From the NCBI RefSeq assembly GCF_001563225.1, contig NZ_CP014206.1, positions 2,542,001-2,606,000 on the forward strand: 64,000 bases of DNA, in the 5' to 3' direction. Positions 44,187-55,030 of this stretch are shown here, in pieces (the first letter of the stretch is position 1; every line of letters starts with the position of its first letter). The notes beneath the pieces were generated by a model. The model was not told the origin of the DNA, did no database searches, and was given only the letters and a program-made list of their open reading frames with translations. Origin of the DNA: Pseudodesulfovibrio indicus (GTDB lineage Bacteria; Desulfobacterota; Desulfovibrionia; Desulfovibrionales; Desulfovibrionaceae). The position numbers and the translations under genes were made by a program.

Positions 44187-44387
44187 ATGAAGAAATTGGT
44201 TGTTTTGTGCATTAGACGCTATCAGCAGACCGAGACCGCGTTACACGCGCGGTGTCGCTTTGAACCGACTTGTTCCGAGTTTATGATTTTGGCAATTGAG
44301 AAATATGGATTGGTCAAAGGTTTGTTGGTCGGATTTAAACGGTTGTTGAGGTGCCGTCCGCCGCACGGCGGGATTGATTACCCTTAA
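44187..44387 (+). CDS. yidD: YidD-family membrane protein insertion efficiency factor, orphan copy
   Basis: 66 residues (70 if GTG 44175 is used). RYQQTETALHARCRFEPTCS, AIEKYGLVKGLLVGFKRLLRC and PPHGGIDYP are the YidD landmarks, including the three conserved cysteines. The usual yidD neighbours rpmH, rnpA and yidC are absent. The gene lies in a locally AT-rich islet (about 43.95-44.74 kb) with a DUF4177-like gene downstream, consistent with horizontal acquisition. Confidence 0.85.
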   Translation: MKKLVVLCIRRYQQTETALHARCRFEPTCSEFMILAIEKYGLVKGLLVGFKRLLRCRPPHGGIDYP

Positions 44388-44402
44388 ACAGAGTAGGTGC
44401 TT

Positions 44403-44642
44403 GTGCAATATCAGTATAAAACTGTCCCTGGACCGGTGGCGCTGCAGATCAAAAACGAACGTGAAGCCGAGTCTGCTATCTCCAGCTTTGGCGAGTTGAT
44501 CAACTCACATACTCATGGGGGGTGGGAATTTTATTGTATGGAAGATATCACGACAAGTGAGGCTCAAGGGTGCTTTGGCTCAGGGCCGCCTAAAAGCACT
44601 GTTTATAAAATGCTCATTTTCCGCAAATGTTGTGATGATTAG
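44403..44642 (+). CDS. DUF4177-like small protein
   Basis: 79 residues. YKTVPGPVALQIKNEREAE, GWEFYCMEDITTSEAQGCFG and KMLIFRKC fit the DUF4177-like pattern of small cytosolic proteins. GTG 44403 is preferred to GTG 44397 because GAGTAGG lies better spaced. Follows yidD by 15 bp on the same strand, so co-transcription is likely. AT-rich relative to surroundings. Function unknown. Confidence 0.7.
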   Translation: MQYQYKTVPGPVALQIKNEREAESAISSFGELINSHTHGGWEFYCMEDITTSEAQGCFGSGPPKSTVYKMLIFRKCCDD

Positions 44643-44718
44643 CCTTAGGCACACTAGAAGTGCGAGGCTGGGCAAAGAGTTCAGCCGTACTAAGTAACGC
44701 GTTCATCCTAGCTTTAAA

Positions 44719-44748
44719 AAAGGGTTGCAGCAGCTGCTGCAACCCTTT
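44719..44748 (-). terminator. terminator of tRNA-Ser (perfect 30-bp palindrome)
   Basis: AAAGGGTTGCAGCAG / CTGCTGCAACCCTTT without a spacer, followed on the minus strand by further Ts. It lies 9 bp past the encoded CCA end of the tRNA. Confidence 0.9.
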
Positions 44749-44754
44749 CAATTT

Positions 44755-44852
<98 letters not shown>

Positions 44853-45136
44853 TGGTGGCTCTCGCCGTTGTGGAATTGGGTATATAAACAGACTCGGCGC
44901 GGCTGGCAAGCAACTTTTGGGGTTGCGGGCGGTTGGAGGGGGGAATTGCCGGGAGCGGATTGTGGAGAAGATAGAGGAGAGGGTGGGGTGATTGGTGAGG
45001 AAAGAGGGAGCGGTCGAATGTCTTGGACAAGGGGGCCGAGGTTTGCCGGAGGTTGTGGTCCGTTGCGGTCGGGACGGTCGGGCTTCGGGCGGGCGGGGGG
45101 CGTGCGGGGTCGGTTGCGGTTGGTTGCGGAAACGGG
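44853..45136. other. G-rich non-coding stretch with a G-quadruplex-type motif
   Basis: No gene seen. The plus strand is strongly G-biased from about 44920 to 45135. GGGCGGGCGGGGGGCGTGCG at 45087-45106 continues to four Gs and fits a G3+ quadruplex pattern. It separates the tRNA from the NifX-like gene. Confidence 0.5.
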
Positions 45137-45170
45137 AAAACGCCTTGCTGCGTGGGCAACAAGGCGTTTT
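45137..45170 (-). terminator. terminator of the NifX-like gene
   Basis: AAAACGCCTTG (45137-45147) and CAAGGCGTTTT (45160-45170) form an 11-bp stem with a 12-nt loop, 23 bp past the minus-strand stop codon. Confidence 0.8.
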
Positions 45171-45193
45171 GCGGTTTCGTTGGGGTCGGCGGT

Positions 45194-45586
45194 CTAGAGC
45201 GGCTTGAGGTGGCTGTGGCCCGGCTCGTCGTCGTGGTGGTCGCAGTCGTGGTGGTCGCAGGTGATCTGGTTGTCCTTGAGTTCGCCTTTGAGCCACTTGT
45301 TGATGACCACGTCGATGGGGCCGGAGCAGCCGCGAATGACCTCGATGCCCGCCTTCTTGAGAATGTTCAGCGCGCCCTGGCCCATATTGCCCGCGAGCAT
45401 GACCTTGACGCCGCGCTCGGCCAGGATCGGGGCGATGTCGGATTTGCAGCCGCAACCCTGGGGCGATTCCATGCGCTCGCTGAAGACGATCTTGTTTTCC
45501 TCGTTGACCGTTATCAGGGTGTAATGGTCGCAGTGGCCGAAATGGTCGTCGATGTCGCCTTGGCGGGTGGGTAATGCTACTATCAT
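45194..45586 (-). CDS. NifX/NifB-family (dinitrogenase Fe-Mo cofactor) protein with metal-binding tail
   Basis: 130 residues. IVALPTRQGDIDDHFGHCDHY, then CGCKSDIAPILAERGVKVMLAGNMGQGALNIL, is the NifX/NafY-type cofactor-carrier domain. The last 25 residues are rich in His, Asp and Cys (CDHHDCDHHDDEPGHSH), an added metal-binding tail. No nif genes are nearby. Such proteins are common in sulfate reducers, often tied to Fe-S or Mo metabolism. Exact role unknown. Confidence 0.88.
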   Translation of the reverse strand: MIVALPTRQGDIDDHFGHCDHYTLITVNEENKIVFSERMESPQGCGCKSDIAPILAERGVKVMLAGNMGQGALNILKKAGIEVIRGCSGPIDVVINKWLKGELKDNQITCDHHDCDHHDDEPGHSHLKPL

Positions 45587-45663
45587 GAGCTTCTCCTGAA
45601 TATCTGAATGGGTTTCGATGGGAGCAAGTTAAGGCCCGTATCCCGATTGTAAAGGGCGGGCCG

Positions 45664-46152
45664 CTATTTTCTGCGCTCCAGGAAAAAACGCTTCAGCAGG
45701 GCGGAACATTCCTGGCCCATGACGCCCTCCACGGTCCACAGCCGGTGGTTGGCGAAGGGCAGGGCGCAGCCGTCCAGGTTCGAGACCAGGGCTCCGGCCC
45801 GCTCGTCCCTGGCCGCGAAGACCACTCCGGCCACGCGGGCGTGGAGCAGCGCGCCCGTGCACATCAGGCACGGCTCCAGGGTCACGGCCATGATGGTCCC
45901 GGTGAGCCGGTAGTTGCCCACGGCGGCTCCCGCCCTGCGCAGGCAGAGCACCTCGGCGTGGCCGGTGGGGTCGTTCAGGCCGATGGGGCCGTTGTGGGCC
46001 GAGGCGATCAGCGTGCCGTCCGGGGCGAACAGGGCCGCGCCGATGGGCGCCTCGCCCGCCTTGGCCGCCAGGCATGCCTCGCCGAAGGCCACGTCCATGA
46101 GACCGCGCCAGGTGGTCCCGGCGGGCGGCTTGGGCGCGGTGGGGCAGGCCAC
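45664..46152 (-). CDS. tadA: tRNA-specific adenosine deaminase TadA
   Basis: 162 residues. The zinc-dependent deaminase motifs are HAE (in GHAEVLCLR, about 67-69, with catalytic Glu) and PCLMC (about 94-98). It edits A34 to inosine in tRNA-Arg(ACG). GTG start at 46152, seven bp after the purQ stop codon. Confidence 0.9.
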   Translation of the reverse strand: MACPTAPKPPAGTTWRGLMDVAFGEACLAAKAGEAPIGAALFAPDGTLIASAHNGPIGLNDPTGHAEVLCLRRAGAAVGNYRLTGTIMAVTLEPCLMCTGALLHARVAGVVFAARDERAGALVSNLDGCALPFANHRLWTVEGVMGQECSALLKRFFLERRK

Positions 46153-46159
46153 GGGCGGC

Positions 46160-46975
46160 CTACCTTTCCTTCAGATAGCGTACCCCGGCTTCGAGCATGG
46201 TCAGGCCGAGCGGGATGTCCGGGTCGGTGCCTCGGGTCCAGGACGGATGGTTGGTCTTGTGGTTGTAGGCCTCGGGGTGGGGCATGAGGCCCAGGATGCG
46301 CCCGGTGGGGTCGGTCAGCCCGGCGATGCCCAGCGGGGAGCCGTTGGGATTGTACGGGTACTCCTGGGTCACCTCGCGGGTCTGCGGGTGGACGTACTGG
46401 ACCGCGATCAGGTTGTTGTCCTGCAACGCCTGGAAGGTGGCGTCGTCCATGGGGATGATCTTGCCCTCGCCGTGACGGATGGGCACGTCGAGGTATTCGA
46501 TGCCCTTGGTGAACACGCAGGGCGAGGCGGGGTTTGCCTTGAGCCGTACCCAGCGGTCCTCGAACCGGCCGGAGTCGTTGTAGGACAGGGAAACCTGGCG
46601 TTCGAAGTATTTGCCGCCGATGGCCGGGAGCAGGCCGAGCTTGCAGAGCAGCTGGAACCCGTTGCAGATGCCGAGGATGATGCCGCCCTTGTCGAAAAAT
46701 CCCTTCAGCTGGTCGAGGACGGGCTTTCCGTCCGCGTCGTTGGACCACCGCCAGCGCAGGGCCGCCGCCTGGGCCGCGCCCAGGTCGTCGCCGTCCAGAA
46801 ATCCGCCGGGGCAGAGGAGGTAGTTGTAGTCGTCCATGCGGACGTGGCCCGCAGCGAGATCGGAAAAGTAAACGATATCGGCGTTATCCGCACCAGACTC
46901 CCGCAGGGCGTAGGCGGATTCCTTCTCGCAGTTGGTGCCGTATCCGGTGATGACGATGGCGTTGACGCGGGCCAT
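46160..46975 (-). CDS. purQ: phosphoribosylformylglycinamidine synthase glutaminase subunit (PurQ, long form)
   Basis: 271 residues, class I glutamine amidotransferase: ITGYGTNCEKESAYAL at the N terminus, nucleophile Cys in GIILGICNGFQLL (about 106) and catalytic His in LMPHPEAYNH. Supplies ammonia to PurL in purine synthesis. Longer than the usual 220-230 residues. ATG 46975 follows GAGGAG; the upstream extension of the frame is not homologous. Confidence 0.88.
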   Translation of the reverse strand: MARVNAIVITGYGTNCEKESAYALRESGADNADIVYFSDLAAGHVRMDDYNYLLCPGGFLDGDDLGAAQAAALRWRWSNDADGKPVLDQLKGFFDKGGIILGICNGFQLLCKLGLLPAIGGKYFERQVSLSYNDSGRFEDRWVRLKANPASPCVFTKGIEYLDVPIRHGEGKIIPMDDATFQALQDNNLIAVQYVHPQTREVTQEYPYNPNGSPLGIAGLTDPTGRILGLMPHPEAYNHKTNHPSWTRGTDPDIPLGLTMLEAGVRYLKER

Positions 46976-47133
46976 GAAAATCTCCTCTTCGTATTGACTT
47001 TGTCGCAGTACCCTGCAAAATTTGCAAAGCAGCAATGTGCTGGACCGGAACATACGTGTCCGACGCACGACAGTCAACATGGCCCGCGAGCGAGGCGGGT
47101 TATGATATATCCTTCTAATTCAAGCTTAAATAA

Positions 47134-50120
<2,987 letters not shown>

Positions 50121-50738
50121 ATGAAAGGGCGTCCCGCGCTGACCCTGTTCCTCATCTTTGCCTTCGGCCTGCTGCTCGGCCTGGGCATCAATGCGGTCTT
50201 TTTCTCCGATCCCATCGTGGAGCCCGACACCACCGCTGAATCCACCCCGGCCTCGCGCCGCCAGTTGTTCGAGGACGCGGACGTGTCCGCCGAGGACATC
50301 GAGCTGGTCCAGGGCAAGCAGGGGAGCATGGACTGGAAGCTCCAGGCCAAGACCGCCAAATACAACCAGGGGCTGGGGCTGATCGCGGTGGAATATCCGC
50401 AGCTGACCGCCTTTTTCGGCGAGGATCGCCAGGAGGTTTACGTCCGCGCCGATCGGGGCGAGGTGGACCAGGAGAACGACAACCTGACCTTGTACGACGG
50501 CGTGAGCGGACGGTTCGGCGACATCGCCCTGGATGCCCAGCAGCTTGATTATGTGGGCGCGATAGGTAAGGTGTACCTCAAGGGCGGGATCACCGTGCGC
50601 CGCCCGGACATGACCATCCAGGCAAAGGCCCTGGAAATAGACCTGGTGGCCCGCCAGATGGTGGCTGCCGGGGGCGTCGAGGCGCTGCTGGCCCCGGAGG
50701 GGCTGGAGAGGAGTCCTCTGAATGAAAACAAGGAATAA
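50121..50738 (+). CDS. lptC: LPS export protein LptC
   Basis: 205 residues: one N-terminal membrane helix (LTLFLIFAFGLLLGLGINAVFF), a short acidic linker, then a periplasmic beta-jellyroll (SMDWKLQAKTAKYNQG, GRFGDIALDAQQLDYVGAIGKV). It links the inner-membrane LptBFG complex to LptA. Starts on the base after the kdsC stop, and overlaps lptA by 17 bp. Confidence 0.88.
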   Translation: MKGRPALTLFLIFAFGLLLGLGINAVFFSDPIVEPDTTAESTPASRRQLFEDADVSAEDIELVQGKQGSMDWKLQAKTAKYNQGLGLIAVEYPQLTAFFGEDRQEVYVRADRGEVDQENDNLTLYDGVSGRFGDIALDAQQLDYVGAIGKVYLKGGITVRRPDMTIQAKALEIDLVARQMVAAGGVEALLAPEGLERSPLNENKE

Positions 50739-51600
50739 GACGTTGCTGAAGACGTTTCGCTGTCTGTTTTTCGTGCTGGCGCTGACCGCGCTGCTGGTCC
50801 CCGTCTCCGCCGTCGCCCAGGACTGGGGCGAGGTGCGCGAGGCCACGGTCAACCTCAACGTGCGCAGCAAGCCGGACCGCTCCGGCGAGCACGTCCTCAC
50901 CCTGACCAAGGGCGAACGGGTGCGCACGGACTTCGCCACGGACGGCTGGGTGGCCATTTTCCGGCTCGACCAGGCGGACCGCGACGAGACCAAGGCCCTG
51001 GGCTACGCCAACGCCAAGTTCCTCAAGGTCGTGCCAGCCGAAGCCGTTGTCGCTGCAAAGCCCGAACCCCAGCCCGAACCCGCGCCTGTCGCGGTCGAGT
51101 CCGGGGAAGGGGAGGTCAAGGCCGAGGTGGCCGCGACGCCGCCGCCCGCGCCCGTCCAGGCGGGCACGGACCCGAACCGGCTTCCGGTGAAGATCACCTC
51201 CGACCGCATGGTCTACGACGAGTCCGGCAAGGTCGTGTCCTTCGTGGGCAACGTGGTGGCCGAGCACGGCGAGCTGACCCTGTGGGCCGACAAGCTCTCC
51301 GCCTACCTCTCGGACAAGGATAAAAAGAAGTTTTCCGCCGACAGCGTGGACCGCATCGTGGCCGAGGGCAATGTCCGGGCCAAGAAGGGGACCACCGAAG
51401 GGTCCTGCGGCAAGCTGACCTACTTCGTCGGCCCCCAGCTGCTCAAGATGGAGCAGAGCCCGCTGCTTCAGGACGGCCCCAATTCCCTGACCGGCGAAGT
51501 GATCAACTTCCACGTCCGGGACAACCGGTCCGAGGTCATCGGCGGCGACCAGCGGGTCAAGGCGATCTTCGTTGCTCCCGGCAGCATGAAGGTGCAGTAG
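50722..51600 (+). CDS. lptA: LptA/OstA-family periplasmic protein with N-terminal SH3b domain
   Basis: 292 residues: signal peptide ending about residue 33 (SAVAQ), a bacterial SH3 domain (about 36-107, EATVNLNVRSKPDRSGEHVL), a Pro/Ala/Glu linker (about 110-148), and an OstA/LptA domain (about 152-270: PVKITSDRMVYDESGKVVSF, GNVVAEHGELTLWADKL). Standard LptA has no SH3 domain, so this is a fusion. It would bridge LPS across the periplasm; the SH3 part may anchor it to peptidoglycan (inference). lptB follows at once. Confidence 0.88.
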   Translation: MKTRNKTLLKTFRCLFFVLALTALLVPVSAVAQDWGEVREATVNLNVRSKPDRSGEHVLTLTKGERVRTDFATDGWVAIFRLDQADRDETKALGYANAKFLKVVPAEAVVAAKPEPQPEPAPVAVESGEGEVKAEVAATPPPAPVQAGTDPNRLPVKITSDRMVYDESGKVVSFVGNVVAEHGELTLWADKLSAYLSDKDKKKFSADSVDRIVAEGNVRAKKGTTEGSCGKLTYFVGPQLLKMEQSPLLQDGPNSLTGEVINFHVRDNRSEVIGGDQRVKAIFVAPGSMKVQ

Positions 51601-52326
51601 ATGGCCACCGGTCTTCGAGCCACGAACCTGTCCAAGCGGTACGGCCAGAAAGAGGTCGTGCACGGCATCGACATCGAGCTGAACAAGCGCGAGGTGGTCG
51701 GGCTGCTCGGCCCCAACGGCGCGGGCAAGACCACGACCTTCTACATGTTGGTGGGCATCGTGGCCCCGAACACCGGCCAGGTGGTCCTGGGGGACGAGGT
51801 CCTGACCGGCAGGCCGCTCCACGAGCGGGCCAGGCTCGGCGTCAGCTACCTGCCCCAGGAGAGTTCCATCTTCAAGAAGCTGACCGTGCGTCAGAACCTG
51901 GAGATCATCCTCGAGCAGACGGCCATGAATTCGCGCCGACAGCGGGCCAGGGCGGATGAATTGATGGAGATGTTCACCATCACCAAGCTGGCGGACCAGG
52001 CTGCCATGTTCCTGTCCGGCGGCGAGCGGCGGCGCCTCGAGATCGCCCGCGCCCTGATCCTCGACCCGCAGTTCATCCTCCTGGACGAGCCGTTCGCGGG
52101 CATCGACCCCATCGCGGTCATCGACATCCAGGAGATTATCTCGGTGCTCAAGTCCATGGACATCGGCATCCTGATTTCGGACCACAACGTTCGTGAAACG
52201 TTGAATATCTGCGATCGCGCCTATCTCGTCTACGAGGGCACGGTCATCCTCGAAGGGTCGCCGGAGGAAATCGTCAAATCGAGCCGGGCCAGGCAGATTT
52301 ACCTGGGCGAAGACTTCCGGCTCTAG
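51601..52326 (+). CDS. lptB: LPS export ABC transporter ATP-binding protein LptB
   Basis: 241 residues. Walker A GPNGAGKTT near 38-46, Q-loop LPQESSIF, signature LSGGERRRLEIARAL, Walker B ILLDEPFAGIDP. Powers extraction of LPS by LptFG (not present here). Ends before the hairpin and promoter region in front of rpoN. Confidence 0.97.
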   Translation: MATGLRATNLSKRYGQKEVVHGIDIELNKREVVGLLGPNGAGKTTTFYMLVGIVAPNTGQVVLGDEVLTGRPLHERARLGVSYLPQESSIFKKLTVRQNLEIILEQTAMNSRRQRARADELMEMFTITKLADQAAMFLSGGERRRLEIARALILDPQFILLDEPFAGIDPIAVIDIQEIISVLKSMDIGILISDHNVRETLNICDRAYLVYEGTVILEGSPEEIVKSSRARQIYLGEDFRL

Positions 52327-52359
52327 CCGCGAAACCGCGCATTTTTTGCGCTTTCCGGA

Positions 52360-52388
52360 TTTACACGGTTCCCAAAGGTTGGTACACT
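52360..52388 (+). promoter_or_regulatory. predicted sigma-70 promoter in the rpoN leader
   Basis: TTTACA (52360-52365), 17-bp spacer, TACACT (52383-52388). It lies about 180 bp before rpoN and about 45 bp before a T-tailed hairpin. Confidence 0.45.
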
Positions 52389-52430
52389 TTTTTCATACTC
52401 GCGTATATCCGCTGGATTATTAATGGAAAC

Positions 52431-52464
52431 AGGACGTTAACACAATTGTGTTGCGTCCTTTTCT
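52431..52464 (+). terminator. hairpin with T tract between lptB and rpoN
   Basis: AGGACG / CGTCCT enclosing the inner palindrome AACACAATTGTGTT, followed by TTTTCTT. It may terminate lpt transcripts, or a short leader RNA from the promoter at 52360. Confidence 0.65.
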
Positions 52465-52566
52465 TGCATGTGGCATAGTTGAACCGAAAAAAACTTCCCG
52501 CAGCCGGGAAAAAAGTAAAAATATCCGGCGAGCGATATTGTGAAACCGTAAAGCGAGCAGGGAATC

Positions 52567-53985
52567 ATGGGATTGGAACTTCGGCAACAGCTCAAGCTCA
52601 CACAGCAACTGGTCATGACGCCTCAGTTGCAGCAGGCCATCAAGCTGCTGCAGCTCTCCCGTCTGGAGCTGCTGGAAACGGTACAGCAGGAACTATTGGA
52701 AAATCCGTTCCTGGATGAGACCGAGCCCGAGGTGGAACCGCAGGAAACGCCCGACCCACGGGAAGTCCTGACCGAGGCCCAGGCCGAGGAAGAGCTGGTC
52801 CGCACCGCCGATTGGGAAAACTATCTCGGCGAATTTTCCTCGACCTCCAAGCAGGCCCTGTCCCGGGACTCCGAGATTCCGGAGGAGGGGATGTCGTTCG
52901 AAGCGCGCCTTGCCTCCAAGCCTTCGCTGGAAGGCCACGTCACCTGGCAGATGCGGCTTTCGGATTTCACGGAGCACGAAGTGGCCATCGGCGAGGTCAT
53001 CCTCGGCAACATCGATTCCAACGGCTATCTCCAGGCCTCCATGGAGGAGCTGACCTCCATGATTCAGGCCACCGACGAAGAGGTGGAGTCGGTCCTGATG
53101 CGCATACAGCGCCTGGACCCCGTGGGCGTGGCCGCCCGTTCCCCCCAGGAGTGCCTGCTGGTTCAGATGGAAGTCCTGGGCTACGACGATCCGACCCTGG
53201 TCTCCCTGGTGCGCGACCACCTGGAAGACCTGGAGAAGAACCGCTACAAGCCGCTGGCCCGCAAGTTCAAGATCACCATGGAAGAGCTCAAGGACTACCT
53301 CGACACGATCCAGACGCTCGACCCCATGCCCGGCGCCAGCTTCTCCAGCACCGAGCCGCACTACGTCTCGCCCGACGTCTTCGTCTACAAGTATGGCGAG
53401 GACTTCGTCATCATCCTCAACGAGGACGGGCTGCCCCGTTTGCAGATGAACAGCTTCTACATGGATTCCATGAAGGGCGCGGCGGACAAGGAGAAGGAAT
53501 ATTTCCAGGAAAAGATGCGTTCCGCCGCATGGTTGATGAAAAGTCTGTACCAGCGGCAGCGAACCCTGTATAAAGTAGTCGAGTCCATTGTCGGCTTTCA
53601 ACGGGGGTTCTTCGAGGAAGGCGTGACAAAGCTCAAACCCTTGATCCTCAAGGAGGTCGCGGAAGACATCGAGATGCACGAATCCACCGTGAGCCGGATC
53701 ACGACCAACAAGTACGTTTCAACCCCCCACGGCATCTACGAGTTGAAGTTTTTCTTCAACTCCGCCCTGGACCTGAACGACGGTTCCCAGGTGGGCTCGG
53801 AGAGCGTGAAAGCGCTCATCAAGCAGATGATCGCGGATGAAGACACGAAGAAACCGCTCAGCGATGAACGGATCGGCGAGATCCTCAAGGAGAAACTTGA
53901 CGTGAACATCGCCAGGCGCACGGTCGCCAAGTACCGTTCGGCAATGGGTATTGCTTCGTCATCCAAGCGCAAGCAGTATTTCTAG
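52567..53985 (+). CDS. rpoN: RNA polymerase sigma-54 factor
   Basis: 472 residues. Region I is Gln/Leu-rich (LELRQQLKLTQQLVMTPQLQ), an acidic region II follows, then the core-binding domain. The C-terminal RpoN box ARRTVAKYR is present, as is the HTH with MHESTVSRITTNKYV. GAGCAGG precedes ATG 52567. hpf, ptsN and rapZ follow, the classical rpoN cluster. Confidence 0.97.
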   Translation: MGLELRQQLKLTQQLVMTPQLQQAIKLLQLSRLELLETVQQELLENPFLDETEPEVEPQETPDPREVLTEAQAEEELVRTADWENYLGEFSSTSKQALSRDSEIPEEGMSFEARLASKPSLEGHVTWQMRLSDFTEHEVAIGEVILGNIDSNGYLQASMEELTSMIQATDEEVESVLMRIQRLDPVGVAARSPQECLLVQMEVLGYDDPTLVSLVRDHLEDLEKNRYKPLARKFKITMEELKDYLDTIQTLDPMPGASFSSTEPHYVSPDVFVYKYGEDFVIILNEDGLPRLQMNSFYMDSMKGAADKEKEYFQEKMRSAAWLMKSLYQRQRTLYKVVESIVGFQRGFFEEGVTKLKPLILKEVAEDIEMHESTVSRITTNKYVSTPHGIYELKFFFNSALDLNDGSQVGSESVKALIKQMIADEDTKKPLSDERIGEILKEKLDVNIARRTVAKYRSAMGIASSSKRKQYF

Positions 53986-54019
53986 TCTGCTTGCCGGACA
54001 CACAACCAGGAGGCAGCGT

Positions 54020-54562
54020 ATGAACATCAGCTTCACTTTCAAGAACTTTGAGCCGTCCGATCACCTCAAGGGTTACGCTGAAAAGCGTTTTGAAAAGGTT
54101 GCGAAGTACGTTTCCGATGCGGAAGCAGATCTCCAGGTGAACCTGCTGGTCGAGAAGTTCCGCCACAAGGCGGACGTGATCCTCAACTCGGATCGCATTC
54201 ACATCTCGGCCTACGAGGACTCCGAGGATATGTATTCCACCATCGACATGGTCCTGGACAAGCTGGAAGCCCAGCTTCGCAAGATGCGCGAGAAGATGAA
54301 GAACCGCCCCAGACAGGCGCGTCCCAATAAGATGGTGCAGATGAACTACATCTCCTTCGATGAGATCGGAGCCGGAGCGGCCCCGACCATCGTCGGCACC
54401 GACGCATACGAGCCCAAGCCCATGTCCGTGGACGAGGCCGCCATGCAGCTGGATGCCCTGGAGAACGAGTTCCTGGTCTTCCGCAACGCGGAAACCGAAG
54501 GCGTCAACGTTATCTACAAGAGAAAGAACGGCGATTACGGCCTCATCGACCCCGGAAACTAA
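54020..54562 (+). CDS. hpf: ribosome hibernation promoting factor, long form
   Basis: 180 residues. The N-terminal S30Ae domain (INISFTF-like start, FEPSDHLKGYAEKRFEKVAKYV) is followed by a linker and a C-terminal dimerisation domain (KPMSVDEAAMQLDALENEFLVFRN), as in long HPF, which makes 100S ribosomes alone. ATG 54020 follows AGGAGG. ptsN starts 2 bp after the stop. Confidence 0.93.
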   Translation: MNISFTFKNFEPSDHLKGYAEKRFEKVAKYVSDAEADLQVNLLVEKFRHKADVILNSDRIHISAYEDSEDMYSTIDMVLDKLEAQLRKMREKMKNRPRQARPNKMVQMNYISFDEIGAGAAPTIVGTDAYEPKPMSVDEAAMQLDALENEFLVFRNAETEGVNVIYKRKNGDYGLIDPGN

Positions 54563-54564
54563 GC

Positions 54565-55014
54565 ATGAAACTCAGTGATTACCTGGCGAAGGAACTGATC
54601 CTTCCCGAGCTGCAGTCCGAGACCAAGTCGGACGTACTCAATGAACTGGTCGCCCCCCTGGGCGAGATATATCCCGAGATGGACACGGACCTAGCGGTCC
54701 GTGTCCTTCTCGATCGCGAGCGCCTCGGCTCCACCGGCATCGGCGACGGTATCGCCATCCCCCACGGCAAGCTGGAGAACCTGGAAAAGGTCATGGTCGT
54801 GGTCGGGCGAAGCCGAAAAGGAGTCGAGTTCGAAGCCCTGGACCACAGCCCGTGCGGCATCTTCTTCCTGGTCCTGGCCCCGGAACAGGTGGCGGGCATG
54901 CACTTGCGCGTGCTGGCCCAGATCTCCCGGCTGCTCAAGGACGAGGAGTTCCGCAAGGCGTTTCTCGCGGCCGACGGGTTCGACGGCCTCTGGTCACTCC
55001 TCAAGGACGTCTAA
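54565..55014 (+). CDS. ptsN: PTS IIA-like nitrogen-regulatory protein PtsN
   Basis: 149 residues, EIIA(Ntr) fold. The phospho-acceptor His lies in GDGIAIPHGKLENLEKVMVV (about 67). Also GRSRKGVEFEALD and FFLVLAPEQVAGMHL. Acts as a phosphorylation-dependent regulator, not a sugar transporter. Between hpf and rapZ, as in proteobacteria. Confidence 0.93.
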   Translation: MKLSDYLAKELILPELQSETKSDVLNELVAPLGEIYPEMDTDLAVRVLLDRERLGSTGIGDGIAIPHGKLENLEKVMVVVGRSRKGVEFEALDHSPCGIFFLVLAPEQVAGMHLRVLAQISRLLKDEEFRKAFLAADGFDGLWSLLKDV

Positions 55015-55030
55015 AACCCGGCAGGCCGTT

